Shown: positions 1 through 8,819 of the stretch, piece after piece
Layout of the letters: each line of letters begins with the position of its first letter
Position numbering within the stretch: position 1 is the stretch's first letter
Assembly (NCBI GenBank): GCA_902593445.1
Contig: CACJIJ010000012.1
Location: 1-42,919 of the forward strand
Source: an uncultured Pelagibacteraceae bacterium
GTDB lineage: Bacteria; Pseudomonadota; Alphaproteobacteria; Pelagibacterales; Pelagibacteraceae
Length of the DNA: 42,919 bases
Direction: 5' to 3'
Notes under the pieces: generated by a model
Seen by the model: the letters and a program-made list of their open reading frames with translations, nothing else
What the model was told of the DNA's origin: nothing
Database searches by the model: none
Made by a program: the position numbers and the translations under genes

Positions 1-115
1 ATATAAATCAGGTAAAGTTAAATTATTTGGTTTCTTTGTAGGTCAAGTAATGAAAGTTTCTGGTGGAAAAGCAAATCCTCAATTAGTTAATGAGATTTTA
101 AAGAAAAAACTTTAG
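1..115 (+). CDS. gatB: Aspartyl/glutamyl-tRNA(Asn/Gln) amidotransferase subunit B, C-terminal end (partial)
   Basis: Only the last 37 codons are in the window; the gene begins upstream. The visible tail carries [11 protein letters not shown] followed by [12 protein letters not shown], the conserved end of the GatB/YqeY tRNA-binding tail domain. GatB is the subunit of the GatCAB complex that activates misacylated Glu-tRNA(Gln) or Asp-tRNA(Asn) for amidation in the cytoplasm. The stop is TAG at 113-115, five bases before the next gene, so the two are probably co-transcribed. Confidence 0.85.
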   Translation, partial: YKSGKVKLFGFFVGQVMKVSGGKANPQLVNEILKKKL

Positions 116-120
116 AATTT

Positions 121-771
121 ATGGGTTCAGACCTAAATATAACTAAAGAACTCCAAGAGTATATTTTAAGTCATGGATTTAATTTACATCCAGTCCAAAA
201 AGAAATAATTGATTACAACACTTCTCTTGGTGACATCAAAAGAATGCAAATCTCAATTTCACAAAGTCAATTTCTGCATTTAATTATAAAAATTTCAAAT
301 ATCAAAAAAATTTTAGAGATAGGTACATTTACAGGATTAAGTACGTTATCTATGGCTTTGGCATTATCAGATGACGGCAAAATAATTGCTTTAGATAAAA
401 ATGAAGAAACTAATAAAGTTGCAATAGATTTTTTTAAAAAAGCTAATCAAGATCATAAAATAAAAACATTAATTAAACCTGCTTTAGAAAGTTTAGATGA
501 AATTAAAAATGAAAAGTTTGATTTAGTTTTTATTGATGCTGATAAAATGAATTATATTGAATACTATGAAAGTTCTTTACAATTATTGAACAAAAATGGT
601 CTAATAATCATTGATAATGTTTTATGGTATGGAGAAGTTGTGAATGAAAACAATAATGATAAATTTACTAAAAATATTAAAGAGTTTAATAGTCATATTT
701 CAAAGGATACAAGGGTTGAAAAGTTAATAATTCCTCTTGGTGATGGAATGACTGTTTGTAGAAAATTATAA
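121..771 (+). CDS. SAM-dependent O-methyltransferase (caffeoyl-CoA OMT-like family)
   Basis: A 216-residue class I methyltransferase. The SAM-binding motif I is EIGTFTGLSTLSMALAL near residues 66-82. The acidic post-motif ALDKNEE and the metal-site-like VFIDADKMNYIEYYE follow, then IIIDNVLWYGEV. This order is typical of the small cation-dependent O-methyltransferase family (COMT/CCoAOMT-like) widespread in bacteria. The natural substrate cannot be told from sequence. The stop codon overlaps the ATG of trhO by one base (TAATG), which suggests translational coupling. Confidence 0.85.
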   Translation: MGSDLNITKELQEYILSHGFNLHPVQKEIIDYNTSLGDIKRMQISISQSQFLHLIIKISNIKKILEIGTFTGLSTLSMALALSDDGKIIALDKNEETNKVAIDFFKKANQDHKIKTLIKPALESLDEIKNEKFDLVFIDADKMNYIEYYESSLQLLNKNGLIIIDNVLWYGEVVNENNNDKFTKNIKEFNSHISKDTRVEKLIIPLGDGMTVCRKL

Positions 772-1676
772 TGTTTGAAGTAGTTGGTTTTTATAAATTT
801 GTCAAAATTTCTTATCTAAAGAAATATCAAAAAGTTTTATTTGAAACTTTAAAAAAGAAAAACATTAGAGGTACGATAATTATATCTAAAGAAGGGGTAA
901 ATGGAACTATCTCTGGTAAAGCTGCAGATATTAAATTTACAATTAACAATTTAAAAAGAGCTTTTAAATTTAAAGAATTTAACAGCAGCAATAAGTCTAA
1001 AAGCTTATTCCAACCATTTCATAAACCTAAAGTGAAAATCAAAAACGAGGTTGTTCCTATGAATTTAATTTTAAACAAAAGAATAAAGAAAAAGGATAGC
1101 CATGTAGATCCAATCAAATGGAATAAGTTGATTAAAGAAAAGGATACTGTTCTTATAGATGCGAGAAAACCATTTGAGTATGATGTTGGAACATTTAAGG
1201 GAGCAATCAATCCTGATGTTGATAACTTTAGAGATTTTCCAAAATATCTAAAAAAATTAAAAAAAAATCAACCTATAGCTATGTTTTGTACTGGTGGAAT
1301 TCGTTGTGAAAAGGCATCTGTATATTTGGAGAATAAAGGGTTTAATAACATTTATCAGTTAAATGGTGGAATTTTAAATTATCTTAAAAAAACAAATAAG
1401 AAAAAAAGTTTATGGAAAGGTGAATGCTTTGTTTTTGATAACAGGATTAGTTTAAAACATGGTCTAAAAGTTGGTTCTTACTCAATGTGTAGCGGTTGTA
1501 GGAAGCCTGTATCTCGTAAGGATAAAAAATCAAAAAAATATGAAGAGGGTGTTTCATGTCCAAATTGTCACGACAATCTATCAGATCATCAAAAATCAAG
1601 ATTTAGGATGAGACAAAAACAAATTAATCTTGCTAAAGAAGCAGGAAAAAGACATATCTTCCAGAAAGAGTATTAA
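771..1676 (+). CDS. trhO: tRNA uridine(34) hydroxylase TrhO (rhodanese domain, YceA family)
   Basis: A 301-residue protein with the TrhO layout. An N-terminal acylphosphatase-like domain (about 1-95) is followed by a rhodanese domain (about 115-215), whose loop CTGGIRCEKAS contains the candidate catalytic Cys173 and Cys179. A C-terminal segment carries two CxxC pairs (MCSGC and SCPNC) that could bind zinc. The family makes 5-hydroxyuridine at the tRNA wobble position in an oxygen-dependent reaction. Length is close to the usual 300-330. It is the second gene of a tight pair with the methyltransferase; whether the two act together is unknown. Confidence 0.88.
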   Translation: MFEVVGFYKFVKISYLKKYQKVLFETLKKKNIRGTIIISKEGVNGTISGKAADIKFTINNLKRAFKFKEFNSSNKSKSLFQPFHKPKVKIKNEVVPMNLILNKRIKKKDSHVDPIKWNKLIKEKDTVLIDARKPFEYDVGTFKGAINPDVDNFRDFPKYLKKLKKNQPIAMFCTGGIRCEKASVYLENKGFNNIYQLNGGILNYLKKTNKKKSLWKGECFVFDNRISLKHGLKVGSYSMCSGCRKPVSRKDKKSKKYEEGVSCPNCHDNLSDHQKSRFRMRQKQINLAKEAGKRHIFQKEY

Positions 1677-1690
1677 CAAGTCTTAAATTA

Positions 1691-3028
1691 ATGAATTTAT
1701 TAAAAGATGAAGTTTCGTTGTTAGTAAGAAAACTTGCTGTACCAGCAAGTGTAGGAACCTTATTCCAAACACTTTATACAATCGTAGATACTTTTTATGC
1801 AGGAAAAATATCGCCAGAAGCCTTATCTGCTTTAAGCAAGTCTTTTCCGATATATTTTTTGATTATTGCGACATCCATTGGAGTTACCGTGGCGGGAACA
1901 TCTTTAATTGGCAGCAGTATCGGAGAAAAAAACGAAAAAAATGTTTTAAGTTATTTTGGAAATGTAATCATTTATTCGATTATAATCTCGATAGTTGTAT
2001 CTATTTTAGGATTTACTTTTGGTGAAAAGATATTCCTATTAATGAATTCCTCTCAAGAAGTAACAATTCTTGGACTCGAATATATAAATGTAATTTTTTT
2101 AGGCACGATATTATTTATTTTAGTAGTAGCATTAAATTCATTTTTACACGCAGAAGGAGATACTAAAACTTATAGAAATGTTTTAATATTTTCTTTTTTC
2201 TTAAACATTATTTTAAATCCAATTTTTATATTTGGTTTTTTATTTATACCACCATTAGGAATAACTGGTATTGGGATAGCAACTTTAATTGCTCAATTTG
2301 TATCTTTGTTGGTTATTTTGATAAAAATATTAAATAATCAAAGAATTAAACAAATATCTTTAGACCATTTCAAAGCTAAATTTTTTTTCTTAAAAAATAT
2401 TTTTTTTCAATCAATGCCAATCACAATTGCCATATTAGGGTATTCTATTGCTGCAACAATTGTTTTTACATATGTTGGGTTATTTGGTGAATATGCTGTA
2501 GCAGGGTATGGATCTGCCACAAGAATTGAGCAAGTAGTTTTGTTACCAATATTAGGAATTAATACGGCAATAATTTCTATAATAGCGCAAAATATTGGTG
2601 CAAAATATTACGATAGAGTGGAGCAATCCTATTTTACCTCAATAAAATACGGTCTATTTATAATGTTAATCGCTGGTGTAGTTATTTTTATAAGTGCTGA
2701 CATTGTTCCTAAATTCTTTTCTTCAAATCCTGAGGTAATTATGCATGGCTCGATGTACCTTAAGATTTCTGCATTTATTTTACCTGCTTATCCAATATTT
2801 TTCTTATCAAATGGATTTTTTATGGCTTTAAAAAAATCTGAAAAAGCCATGGTTAATAATATTGCCAGAAATGTTATAGTACCAGTTTTATCCTTTTACA
2901 TTGCAAAGTATTTAAATGCAGATTTTAAAACTTTTTTTTATATTTGGGCTATCTTTCAATGGTTGATATCATTGATGTTACTATTTTATGTCAAATATTA
3001 CATTAAACATAAATTAGCTAATATTTAA
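1691..3028 (+). CDS. MATE family multidrug/sodium antiporter
   Basis: A 445-residue, very hydrophobic protein with about 12 membrane segments in two homologous halves. The N-terminus (LAVPASVGTLFQTLYTIVDT followed by FYAGKI) is the signature opening of MATE exporters. A matching second-half opening (QSMPITIAILGYSIAATIVF) starts near residue 240. MATE proteins extrude cationic compounds or metabolites across the inner membrane using Na+ or H+ gradients. Substrate not predictable. It starts 14 bases after trhO and ends 10 bases before the nuclease gene. Confidence 0.88.
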   Translation: MNLLKDEVSLLVRKLAVPASVGTLFQTLYTIVDTFYAGKISPEALSALSKSFPIYFLIIATSIGVTVAGTSLIGSSIGEKNEKNVLSYFGNVIIYSIIISIVVSILGFTFGEKIFLLMNSSQEVTILGLEYINVIFLGTILFILVVALNSFLHAEGDTKTYRNVLIFSFFLNIILNPIFIFGFLFIPPLGITGIGIATLIAQFVSLLVILIKILNNQRIKQISLDHFKAKFFFLKNIFFQSMPITIAILGYSIAATIVFTYVGLFGEYAVAGYGSATRIEQVVLLPILGINTAIISIIAQNIGAKYYDRVEQSYFTSIKYGLFIMLIAGVVIFISADIVPKFFSSNPEVIMHGSMYLKISAFILPAYPIFFLSNGFFMALKKSEKAMVNNIARNVIVPVLSFYIAKYLNADFKTFFYIWAIFQWLISLMLLFYVKYYIKHKLANI

Positions 3029-3038
3029 TTTTTTAAAT

Positions 3039-3566
3039 ATGTTTTTTACAAAAAGGAAAGCGATAATTTTAATTATAATTTGTTCGATTTTTTTTATTCT
3101 CACATATAACGATGTAAGGTCTGAAGAGATTAAAGAAATTTCTGGAAATGCTCAAATTATTGATGGTGATACAATTAAAATAAATTCAAAAAAGATAAGA
3201 TTGCATGGAATTGATGCGCCTGAATTCAAGCAAATGTGTAAAAAACCATATCTAACAATAATTTTTTTTACTTTTACTAAAGATTATCCATGTGGAAAAA
3301 TTTCAACTCAAAAATTACAAAAAAAAATAAATAACAAAGTAATAACTTGTAAAATTTTGGATATCGACAGATATAAAAGATTAATTGGAGAGTGCTATAA
3401 AAAAAATTTAAATCTGAATTCTTGGCTAGTTTCAAACGGTTATGCAGTAGCTTATAGAAAATACTCAAACAAATATATATCAAACGAAATTAATGCTAAA
3501 AATGAAAAAAAAGGCCTTTGGCAAGGTAAATTTGAAATGCCATGGGACTTTAGAAGAAAAAAATAA
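3039..3566 (+). CDS. Staphylococcal nuclease-like (SNase/TNase) protein, exported or membrane-anchored
   Basis: A 175-residue protein. Residues 8-24 form a hydrophobic signal or anchor segment. The SNase OB-fold follows: DGDTIKINSKKIRLHGIDAP with the following E supplies the Ca-binding Asp plus the catalytic Arg and Glu; RYKRLIGECY supplies the second catalytic Arg; and the family-typical tail NSWLVSNGYAVAYRKYS and GLWQGKFEMPWDFRR is present. The family cleaves DNA and RNA in a Ca-dependent manner, so the product probably acts in the periplasm. An insertion rich in aromatic residues (YLTIIFFTFTKDYPCG) sits after the catalytic Glu. The gene meets soxG tail to tail with only two bases between stops. 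Confidence 0.82.
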   Translation: MFFTKRKAIILIIICSIFFILTYNDVRSEEIKEISGNAQIIDGDTIKINSKKIRLHGIDAPEFKQMCKKPYLTIIFFTFTKDYPCGKISTQKLQKKINNKVITCKILDIDRYKRLIGECYKKNLNLNSWLVSNGYAVAYRKYSNKYISNEINAKNEKKGLWQGKFEMPWDFRRKK

Positions 3567-3568
3567 GT

Positions 3569-4132
3569 TTATAATCTTGAAGCACAGTCTTCAATCCAAG
3601 AACAAAGATGTTCAGCAAAAGATCTTCTAACAAACAGATTTACAATATTTTCATCTTTATGGTGCAGAACCACATCTACATGATTTAAAACTGTCTGAGT
3701 TGTTGATCCTTTCTTTTCTTTAAATTCATTAAAATTAAATGGAGATCCTGCTGAAAAGATTTCATAGACATTTTCACCTTTAAGTTCTAATTGAACAAAT
3801 TGATCTGTTACATCTATAACAGCACCTAAATTTGTTTTTGAAATACTATCAAATAACATTTCATATAGATCGGATTTGTTAGTGTTTTTATTTGCCAGTT
3901 CATTTGAGATTATCATCCATTCGTCTGGACTGAGCCATATTGCTGTTAATTTATCACTCGTTGTTGAAGTGTTTGCTTCTGTAGGTAAGATCATATTAAG
4001 ATTTTTACCAACATTTGTTAAAAATTCTCTTTTTTTACCTCTCAAATTAATTTTTATTACTGGAGAGATTTCTTTTACAGAAATACTTTCTTGCTTAATT
4101 TCATTTTTAATAACTGAATTATAGTTAAGCAT
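3569..4132 (-). CDS. soxG: Sarcosine oxidase gamma subunit
   Basis: A 187-residue protein, last gene of soxBDAG, overlapping the end of soxA by eight bases. It has the SoxG/GCV-T-like fold pattern: LSPDEWMIISNELA in the middle, VIDVTDQFVQLELKG, and the C-terminal motif RRSFAEHLCSWIEDCA. In the heterotetrameric enzyme the gamma subunit contacts the alpha and beta subunits near the internal cavity that channels methylenetetrahydrofolate; it has no catalytic residues of its own. Identification rests on both sequence and operon position. This Sox is unrelated to the thiosulfate-oxidising Sox system. Confidence 0.9.
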   Translation of the reverse strand: MLNYNSVIKNEIKQESISVKEISPVIKINLRGKKREFLTNVGKNLNMILPTEANTSTTSDKLTAIWLSPDEWMIISNELANKNTNKSDLYEMLFDSISKTNLGAVIDVTDQFVQLELKGENVYEIFSAGSPFNFNEFKEKKGSTTQTVLNHVDVVLHHKDENIVNLFVRRSFAEHLCSWIEDCASRL

Positions 4133-7130
4133 TTAACCTCTCATTTTTCTCATCATAAAATACTGGATTCGCAACCGTGACATTAATATTTTTATTTTCC
4201 ATGGGCACAAAAAGTTTTTTTCCTATCATATCTTTTCCACCTCTAACTACTGCAAGTGCTATTGATTTCTTTAGGTTTGGACTGAAATAACTTGAAGTTA
4301 CATGTCCTAGCATTTCTACTGGACTTTGATTTAACTCAGAAACTATTTGTGCTCCTTCTTCTAAAACAATATTTGGATCATCAGTTAATAAACCTACTAA
4401 TTGCTTTCTATCTTCTCTCATTGTATCAGATCTATAAAGAGATCTTTTTCCTATGAAATCGTATTTCTTCTTGCTTACTATCCAATCCATTTGAAGATCG
4501 ATAGGAGTCATTGTTCCATCTGTATCTTGACCAACAATGATAAAACCTTTTTCTGCCCTTAATAAGTGCATTGTCTCAGTTCCATAAGGAGTAATTTTAA
4601 ACTCTTGACCTGCTTCCATGCATTTTTTCCATAAATCTTTTCCATAACTTGCTTGAACATTGATTTCGTAGCTATGTTCACCAGTAAAACTAATCCTCAT
4701 TATTCTGCACTGAATGCTTCCAATATTTGCTTCTTTGAATGACATGTGAGGAAAATTTTCATCTGATAAATCTAAATCAGGAATTATTTTTTTAAGAATT
4801 TTTTTACTATTAGGTCCGCATAAACTGGCTGTAGCATAATGATCTGTTACAGAGGTCAAGTAAACATCAAGCTCAGGCCATTCTGTTTGAAGATAGTCTT
4901 CAAGTTTACCTAAAACATTTGCTGCTCCACCAGTTGTTGTGGTCATGATGTAATGATTTTCACCTAATCTTGTTGTAACTCCATCATCATAAACCATACC
5001 ATCCTCATTTAGCATTAGGCCATATCTACATTTTCCTATAGCTAATTTTGACCAAGCATTTGTATAGACTCTATTTAAGAATTCAGAAGCATCACTTCCT
5101 TGAATATCAATTTTACCAAGAGTAGAGGCATCCAGTATACCAGCACTCTCTCTAGCAGCTTTACTTTCTCTTTGAACTGCTTGATGCATAGTTTCTCCCT
5201 TAATAGGGTAGTACCATGCTCTCTTCCATTGACCGACATTTTCAAATTCAGCTTTATTTTCAACATGACAATCATTCATTGGCGTTCTTCTAAAAATATC
5301 AAAAAACTTTCCTACATTTCGACCTACAATAGTTCCAAATGTTAATGGTGTGTAAGGAGGTCTAAATGTAGTAGTTCCTAATTCTCCCATTTTAACGCCC
5401 GCAGTATCTGCAATTATTCCTAATGCATGCATATTTCCTAGTTTACCTTGATCAGTTCCCATACCTGTAGTTGTGTATCTTTTAACATGCTCAATAGATC
5501 TAAAACCCTCTCTTAATGCTAATTTTATATCTTTAGCCGTTGCATCGTTTTGATAATCTACAAATGGTTTAGTTTTGCCTAAAGGTTTATCGGAAGGTAG
5601 TAACCAAATATTTCTTTTTGAATTTTCATGATCAATCTCAATTTTAATACTATCTAAATCTGTTTCATTAATATTTAGAATATCTTTAAGCTTTTGATTT
5701 AAATTTTTAATGATTTCATCAATTTTAAAATCTCCACCACAAGATCCTACACTTATTTGTTCAGATGTATTCTGATTTGGTAAGAAAACTTTTTTTTCAT
5801 CATCAAATTTAAGTTTTCTGCCTGATTGTGTATATAAATGTACAGCAGGTGTCCAGCCACCAGCAACTCCTAAGCAATCACATGAAATAGAAATTTTACT
5901 TCCAGTAACTGAAGTACCATCATTAGATAGTTTCATTATAGAAATACTATTTAGTCTTTTATAACCAGTTGTATCAACAATCGAGTGTGACCAGTAAATT
6001 TTAATACCTGCTTCTTTTACTTTTTTAACAATTTTACTTTCGGATTGCTCTCTAATATCAATTATTGCTTCAACATTGATACCCTTGTTGTATAGTGACA
6101 TAGCACTTTCATATGCACTATCATTATTAGTAAAAAAGACATTTTTACTACCACACGCAACACCATAAAATTCACTGTATTTTTTTATAGCAGATGAAAG
6201 CATTATTCCTGGTCTATCATTATTATTAAATATTAAAGGTCTTTCTAATGCCCCTGTAGCTAAAATAACTTTCTTAGCTCTAATTTTAAGAAGTCTTTGT
6301 CTGATTTTATTTGTTTTATCTTTTGCCTCTAAATGATCAGTTAGATTTTCTCTGGCCAAAAGATAATTATATTGATGATAAGCAGCTACACTTGTTCTAG
6401 TTTTTATTCCAAGATTTTTAATATTTTTAAGTTCCTCTATTTCTTTTTTTAACCATTCAGAAGGAGTTTTATTATTAATTTTGTTAAATTCATTGTTTTC
6501 AAAAATGGTTGAGCCACCAAGTTCATTTTTTTCTTCAACTAACAACGTTTTAAAATTATTTTTAGCTGCATTTTTTGCCGCTAATATTCCTGATATACCT
6601 GCTCCTACAACCAATACATCACAGTGAATATTTCGATGGTCATAAATGTCAGGATCACTTGATGTTGGTGATTTCCCCAAACCAGCTGAGTGTCGTATGA
6701 AAAATTCATATTTCTCCCAGAAACTAGCAGGCCACATAAATGTTTTATAATAAAAACCTGCTGGAAAAAAAGGGGAGAGAAAATTATTTATTCCACCAAT
6801 ATCAAATTCTACACTTGGCCAACAATTTTGACTGGATGCCTCTAAACCCTCGTAAATCTCGACTTCTGTTGCTCTAACATTGGGTTCTGTTCTGTTGGTA
6901 CCAGGGTTTATTTGAACTATAGCATTTGGTTCTTCAGAACCAGATGTCATAATTCCTCTTGGTCTATGATATTTAAAACTTCTTCCAACTAAATGAACAT
7001 TATTTGCAAGTAATGCTGATGCTAAAGTATCGCCTTTAAATCCATGGTAAGTTTTGCCATTAAATTTAAAGGAAATTCTATTAGTTTCATCAATGTACTC
7101 GCTGGATTTTACTCTTAAGTTTTTAGTCAT
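4125..7130 (-). CDS. soxA: Sarcosine oxidase alpha subunit (FAD/NAD-binding plus tetrahydrofolate domain)
   Basis: About 1001 residues, normal for SoxA. Order: an N-terminal ferredoxin-like fold (FKFNGKTYHGFKGDTLASAL, then RSFKYHRPRGI); a Rossmann FAD/NAD site DVLVVGAGISGILAAKNAA near 170-190; a long oxidoreductase region with IRAKKVILATGALERPL; and from about 600 a GcvT-like aminomethyltransferase domain (STLGKIDIQGSDASEFLNRV) that binds tetrahydrofolate. With SoxB it oxidises sarcosine to glycine, yielding 5,10-methylene-THF and H2O2. I prefer the ATG at 7130, just past the soxD stop. An upstream in-frame ATG at 7154 would add eight residues and overlap soxD by 23 bases. Confidence 0.93.
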   Translation of the reverse strand: MTKNLRVKSSEYIDETNRISFKFNGKTYHGFKGDTLASALLANNVHLVGRSFKYHRPRGIMTSGSEEPNAIVQINPGTNRTEPNVRATEVEIYEGLEASSQNCWPSVEFDIGGINNFLSPFFPAGFYYKTFMWPASFWEKYEFFIRHSAGLGKSPTSSDPDIYDHRNIHCDVLVVGAGISGILAAKNAAKNNFKTLLVEEKNELGGSTIFENNEFNKINNKTPSEWLKKEIEELKNIKNLGIKTRTSVAAYHQYNYLLARENLTDHLEAKDKTNKIRQRLLKIRAKKVILATGALERPLIFNNNDRPGIMLSSAIKKYSEFYGVACGSKNVFFTNNDSAYESAMSLYNKGINVEAIIDIREQSESKIVKKVKEAGIKIYWSHSIVDTTGYKRLNSISIMKLSNDGTSVTGSKISISCDCLGVAGGWTPAVHLYTQSGRKLKFDDEKKVFLPNQNTSEQISVGSCGGDFKIDEIIKNLNQKLKDILNINETDLDSIKIEIDHENSKRNIWLLPSDKPLGKTKPFVDYQNDATAKDIKLALREGFRSIEHVKRYTTTGMGTDQGKLGNMHALGIIADTAGVKMGELGTTTFRPPYTPLTFGTIVGRNVGKFFDIFRRTPMNDCHVENKAEFENVGQWKRAWYYPIKGETMHQAVQRESKAARESAGILDASTLGKIDIQGSDASEFLNRVYTNAWSKLAIGKCRYGLMLNEDGMVYDDGVTTRLGENHYIMTTTTGGAANVLGKLEDYLQTEWPELDVYLTSVTDHYATASLCGPNSKKILKKIIPDLDLSDENFPHMSFKEANIGSIQCRIMRISFTGEHSYEINVQASYGKDLWKKCMEAGQEFKITPYGTETMHLLRAEKGFIIVGQDTDGTMTPIDLQMDWIVSKKKYDFIGKRSLYRSDTMREDRKQLVGLLTDDPNIVLEEGAQIVSELNQSPVEMLGHVTSSYFSPNLKKSIALAVVRGGKDMIGKKLFVPMENKNINVTVANPVFYDEKNERLNA

Positions 7131-7131
7131 T

Positions 7132-7407
7132 TTATTGAGAAGGTGGTTTTTCACCCATTTTATAAATTGCTTTTATCTCATCGTTAGAAGTATCTCTAAC
7201 CATATTAAACCATTTACGACAACCATGTACATGGTTCCATCTTTCAAATTGAACACCTTTAATATTTTTTCTCATAAATAAATATTCTGCCCACTCATCA
7301 TCACTTAATTCTGTTGGTTGCTTAGGTCTCACGATATGAGCTTCACCACCAGCTTTAAATTCTTGCTGATCTCGTTCTCCACAGTATGGACAGTTTATTA
7401 AAAACAT
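7132..7407 (-). CDS. soxD: Sarcosine oxidase delta subunit (zinc-binding)
   Basis: A 91-residue protein with the four zinc ligands expected in SoxD: Cys6 and Cys9 (NCPYCG), His59 and Cys63 (NHVHGCRKWF). The middle has LSDDEWAEYLFMRKN and a WNHVHGCRKWFN block that are near-invariant in the family. The delta subunit is structural in the alpha-beta-gamma-delta tetramer. Its start shares one base with the soxB stop, indicating coupled translation. Confidence 0.93.
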   Translation of the reverse strand: MFLINCPYCGERDQQEFKAGGEAHIVRPKQPTELSDDEWAEYLFMRKNIKGVQFERWNHVHGCRKWFNMVRDTSNDEIKAIYKMGEKPPSQ

Positions 7408-8660
7408 TAATGAGCAACCGCTGCAGCCCCATGTTCATCAACAAGGTTTCCGCTTACAAATCTATTTAAATTAAATGCAGCATTAAGTTTGTGTGGTTCA
7501 TCATTTGCTATAGTATGAGCAAACAAATCTCCAGATCCAGGAGTTGCTTTAAATCCTCCAGTACCCCAACCACAATTAAAGTATAATCCTTTAATTGAAG
7601 TTTTACTTAAAATTGGACTAGCGTCAGGACAAATATCCACTATTCCTCCCCATTGTCTCAACATTCTCATTCTACTAAAAATTGGATATAATTCTAAAAT
7701 TGCATTTAATGTTCCTTCAACTATTTGATGACTTCCTTTTTGAGTGTAAGAAACATAATCATCTGTTCCAGCACCAATGACCAATTCTCCTTTATCAGAT
7801 TGACTGACATAAGCATGCACTGCGTTTGACATTACAACTGTATCAATAATTGGTTTTACAGGCTCAGAAACTAAAGCTTGTAAAGGTTTACTTTCAAGCG
7901 GAAGTCTTAGACCCGCCATATTAGCTATGACGCTAGAATGACCAGCTGCAACAACACCAACTTTTTTAGTTTTAATAAATCCTTTCGTTGTTTCTATTCC
8001 CTCAACACTATCTCCATTTCTTTTTATTCCTTTAACTTCACAATTTTGAATTATATCAACACCCATTGCATCAGCTCCTCTAGCATATCCCCAAGCAACA
8101 GCATCGTGTCTTGCTGTACCAGCTCTACGTTGTAAAGTTCCCCCTAAAACAGGGTATCTAATATCTGGTGATGTATTTATAATTGGACAAAACTTTTTAA
8201 CTTCTTCAGTGCTCAAGTAGACTGCATCAATTCCATTTAGTCTATTAGCATGTGTTCGTCTTTTTAAATCTCTAACATCTTGTAAATTATGTGCAAGATT
8301 CATTACACCTCTTTGACTAAACATTACATTGTAGTTTAGTTCTTGAGACAAACCTTCCCAAATTTTTAATGCATGATCATATAATCCTGCACTGGCGTCC
8401 CATAAATAATTTGATCTAATAATTGTAGTATTCCGTCCAGTATTTCCTCCACCAATCCAACCTTTCTCGACTACAGCAATATTATTCATATTGTGTTTTT
8501 TTGCCAAATAGTAGGCTGTTGCTAGCCCATGGCCACCACCACCAACAATAACTGCATCGTAATCTTTTTTAGGAGCAGGATCTTTCCACGCTCTTTGCCA
8601 GTTTTCATGATACGTAAGAGCATTCTTGATTAGCGAAAATACTGAGTACTTATTTCTCAT
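7407..8660 (-). CDS. soxB: Sarcosine oxidase beta subunit (flavin-dependent amine oxidase)
   Basis: A 417-residue DAO-family flavoprotein and the first gene of the sox operon. The dinucleotide motif [19 protein letters not shown] is at about 37-55. The segment [19 protein letters not shown] holds His185, which aligns with the histidine that carries covalent FMN in corynebacterial tetrameric sarcosine oxidase. The C-terminal [14 protein letters not shown] closes the FAD site. It oxidises the N-methyl group of sarcosine. The enzyme completes the glycine betaine to dimethylglycine to sarcosine to glycine route, which fits the glycine dependence known for SAR11. Transcription starts in the 67-base gap before the tRNA. 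Confidence 0.95.
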   Translation of the reverse strand: MRNKYSVFSLIKNALTYHENWQRAWKDPAPKKDYDAVIVGGGGHGLATAYYLAKKHNMNNIAVVEKGWIGGGNTGRNTTIIRSNYLWDASAGLYDHALKIWEGLSQELNYNVMFSQRGVMNLAHNLQDVRDLKRRTHANRLNGIDAVYLSTEEVKKFCPIINTSPDIRYPVLGGTLQRRAGTARHDAVAWGYARGADAMGVDIIQNCEVKGIKRNGDSVEGIETTKGFIKTKKVGVVAAGHSSVIANMAGLRLPLESKPLQALVSEPVKPIIDTVVMSNAVHAYVSQSDKGELVIGAGTDDYVSYTQKGSHQIVEGTLNAILELYPIFSRMRMLRQWGGIVDICPDASPILSKTSIKGLYFNCGWGTGGFKATPGSGDLFAHTIANDEPHKLNAAFNLNRFVSGNLVDEHGAAAVAH

Positions 8661-8686
8661 AATAATTGAATAATTACTTTATATAT

Positions 8687-8700
8687 ATTGAATTTTCAAT
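8687..8700. repeat. Inverted repeat ATTGAA-TT-TTCAAT in the soxB upstream gap
   Basis: A perfect 6-2-6 inverted repeat lies between the soxB start (8660, leftward) and the tRNA-Ser gene (rightward). On the minus strand an AT stretch resembling a -10 box (TATATATAAAG) lies just downstream of it, so the repeat sits where an operator for soxB could be. In DNA this AT-rich a 6-bp repeat can occur by chance, so function is only suggested by position. Confidence 0.35.
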
Positions 8701-8715
8701 ACAATCGCTTAATAC
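8688..8715 (+). promoter_or_regulatory. Possible promoter for tRNA-Ser
   Basis: TTGAAT (8688-8693) and TAATAC (8710-8715) are spaced by 16 bases, and a start near 8722 would leave a short leader before the tRNA at 8728. The boxes are imperfect and overlap the inverted repeat facing soxB, so both genes may share this small control region. Inferred only from box similarity. Confidence 0.3.
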
Positions 8716-8727
8716 ACAATGTCATAT

Positions 8728-8819
8728 GGAAGAGTGGGTGAGAGGCTGAAACCAGTCGTTTGCTAAATGACCGTGCGAGGAAACTTGTACCGAGGGTTCG
8801 AATCCCTCCTCTTCCGCCA
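8728..8819 (+). tRNA. tRNA-Ser (anticodon GCU), CCA encoded
   Basis: A full cloverleaf can be drawn. The acceptor stem GGAAGAG pairs with CTCTTCC, followed by discriminator G and an encoded CCA (8817-8819). The anticodon arm GTCGT-TTGCTAA-ATGAC has anticodon GCT. A long variable arm is typical of class II tRNAs, and the T arm is GAGGG-TTCGAAT-CCCTC. The anticodon plus long variable arm identify serine (AGC/AGU codons). It lies between two minus-strand genes, and the slt stop codon begins at the very next base (8820). Confidence 0.95.

Noticed and set aside
3569..8660. Reading soxBDAG as a thiosulfate (sulfur) oxidation cluster.
   Set aside because: The proteins are flavin/folate sarcosine oxidase subunits; only the gene symbols coincide.
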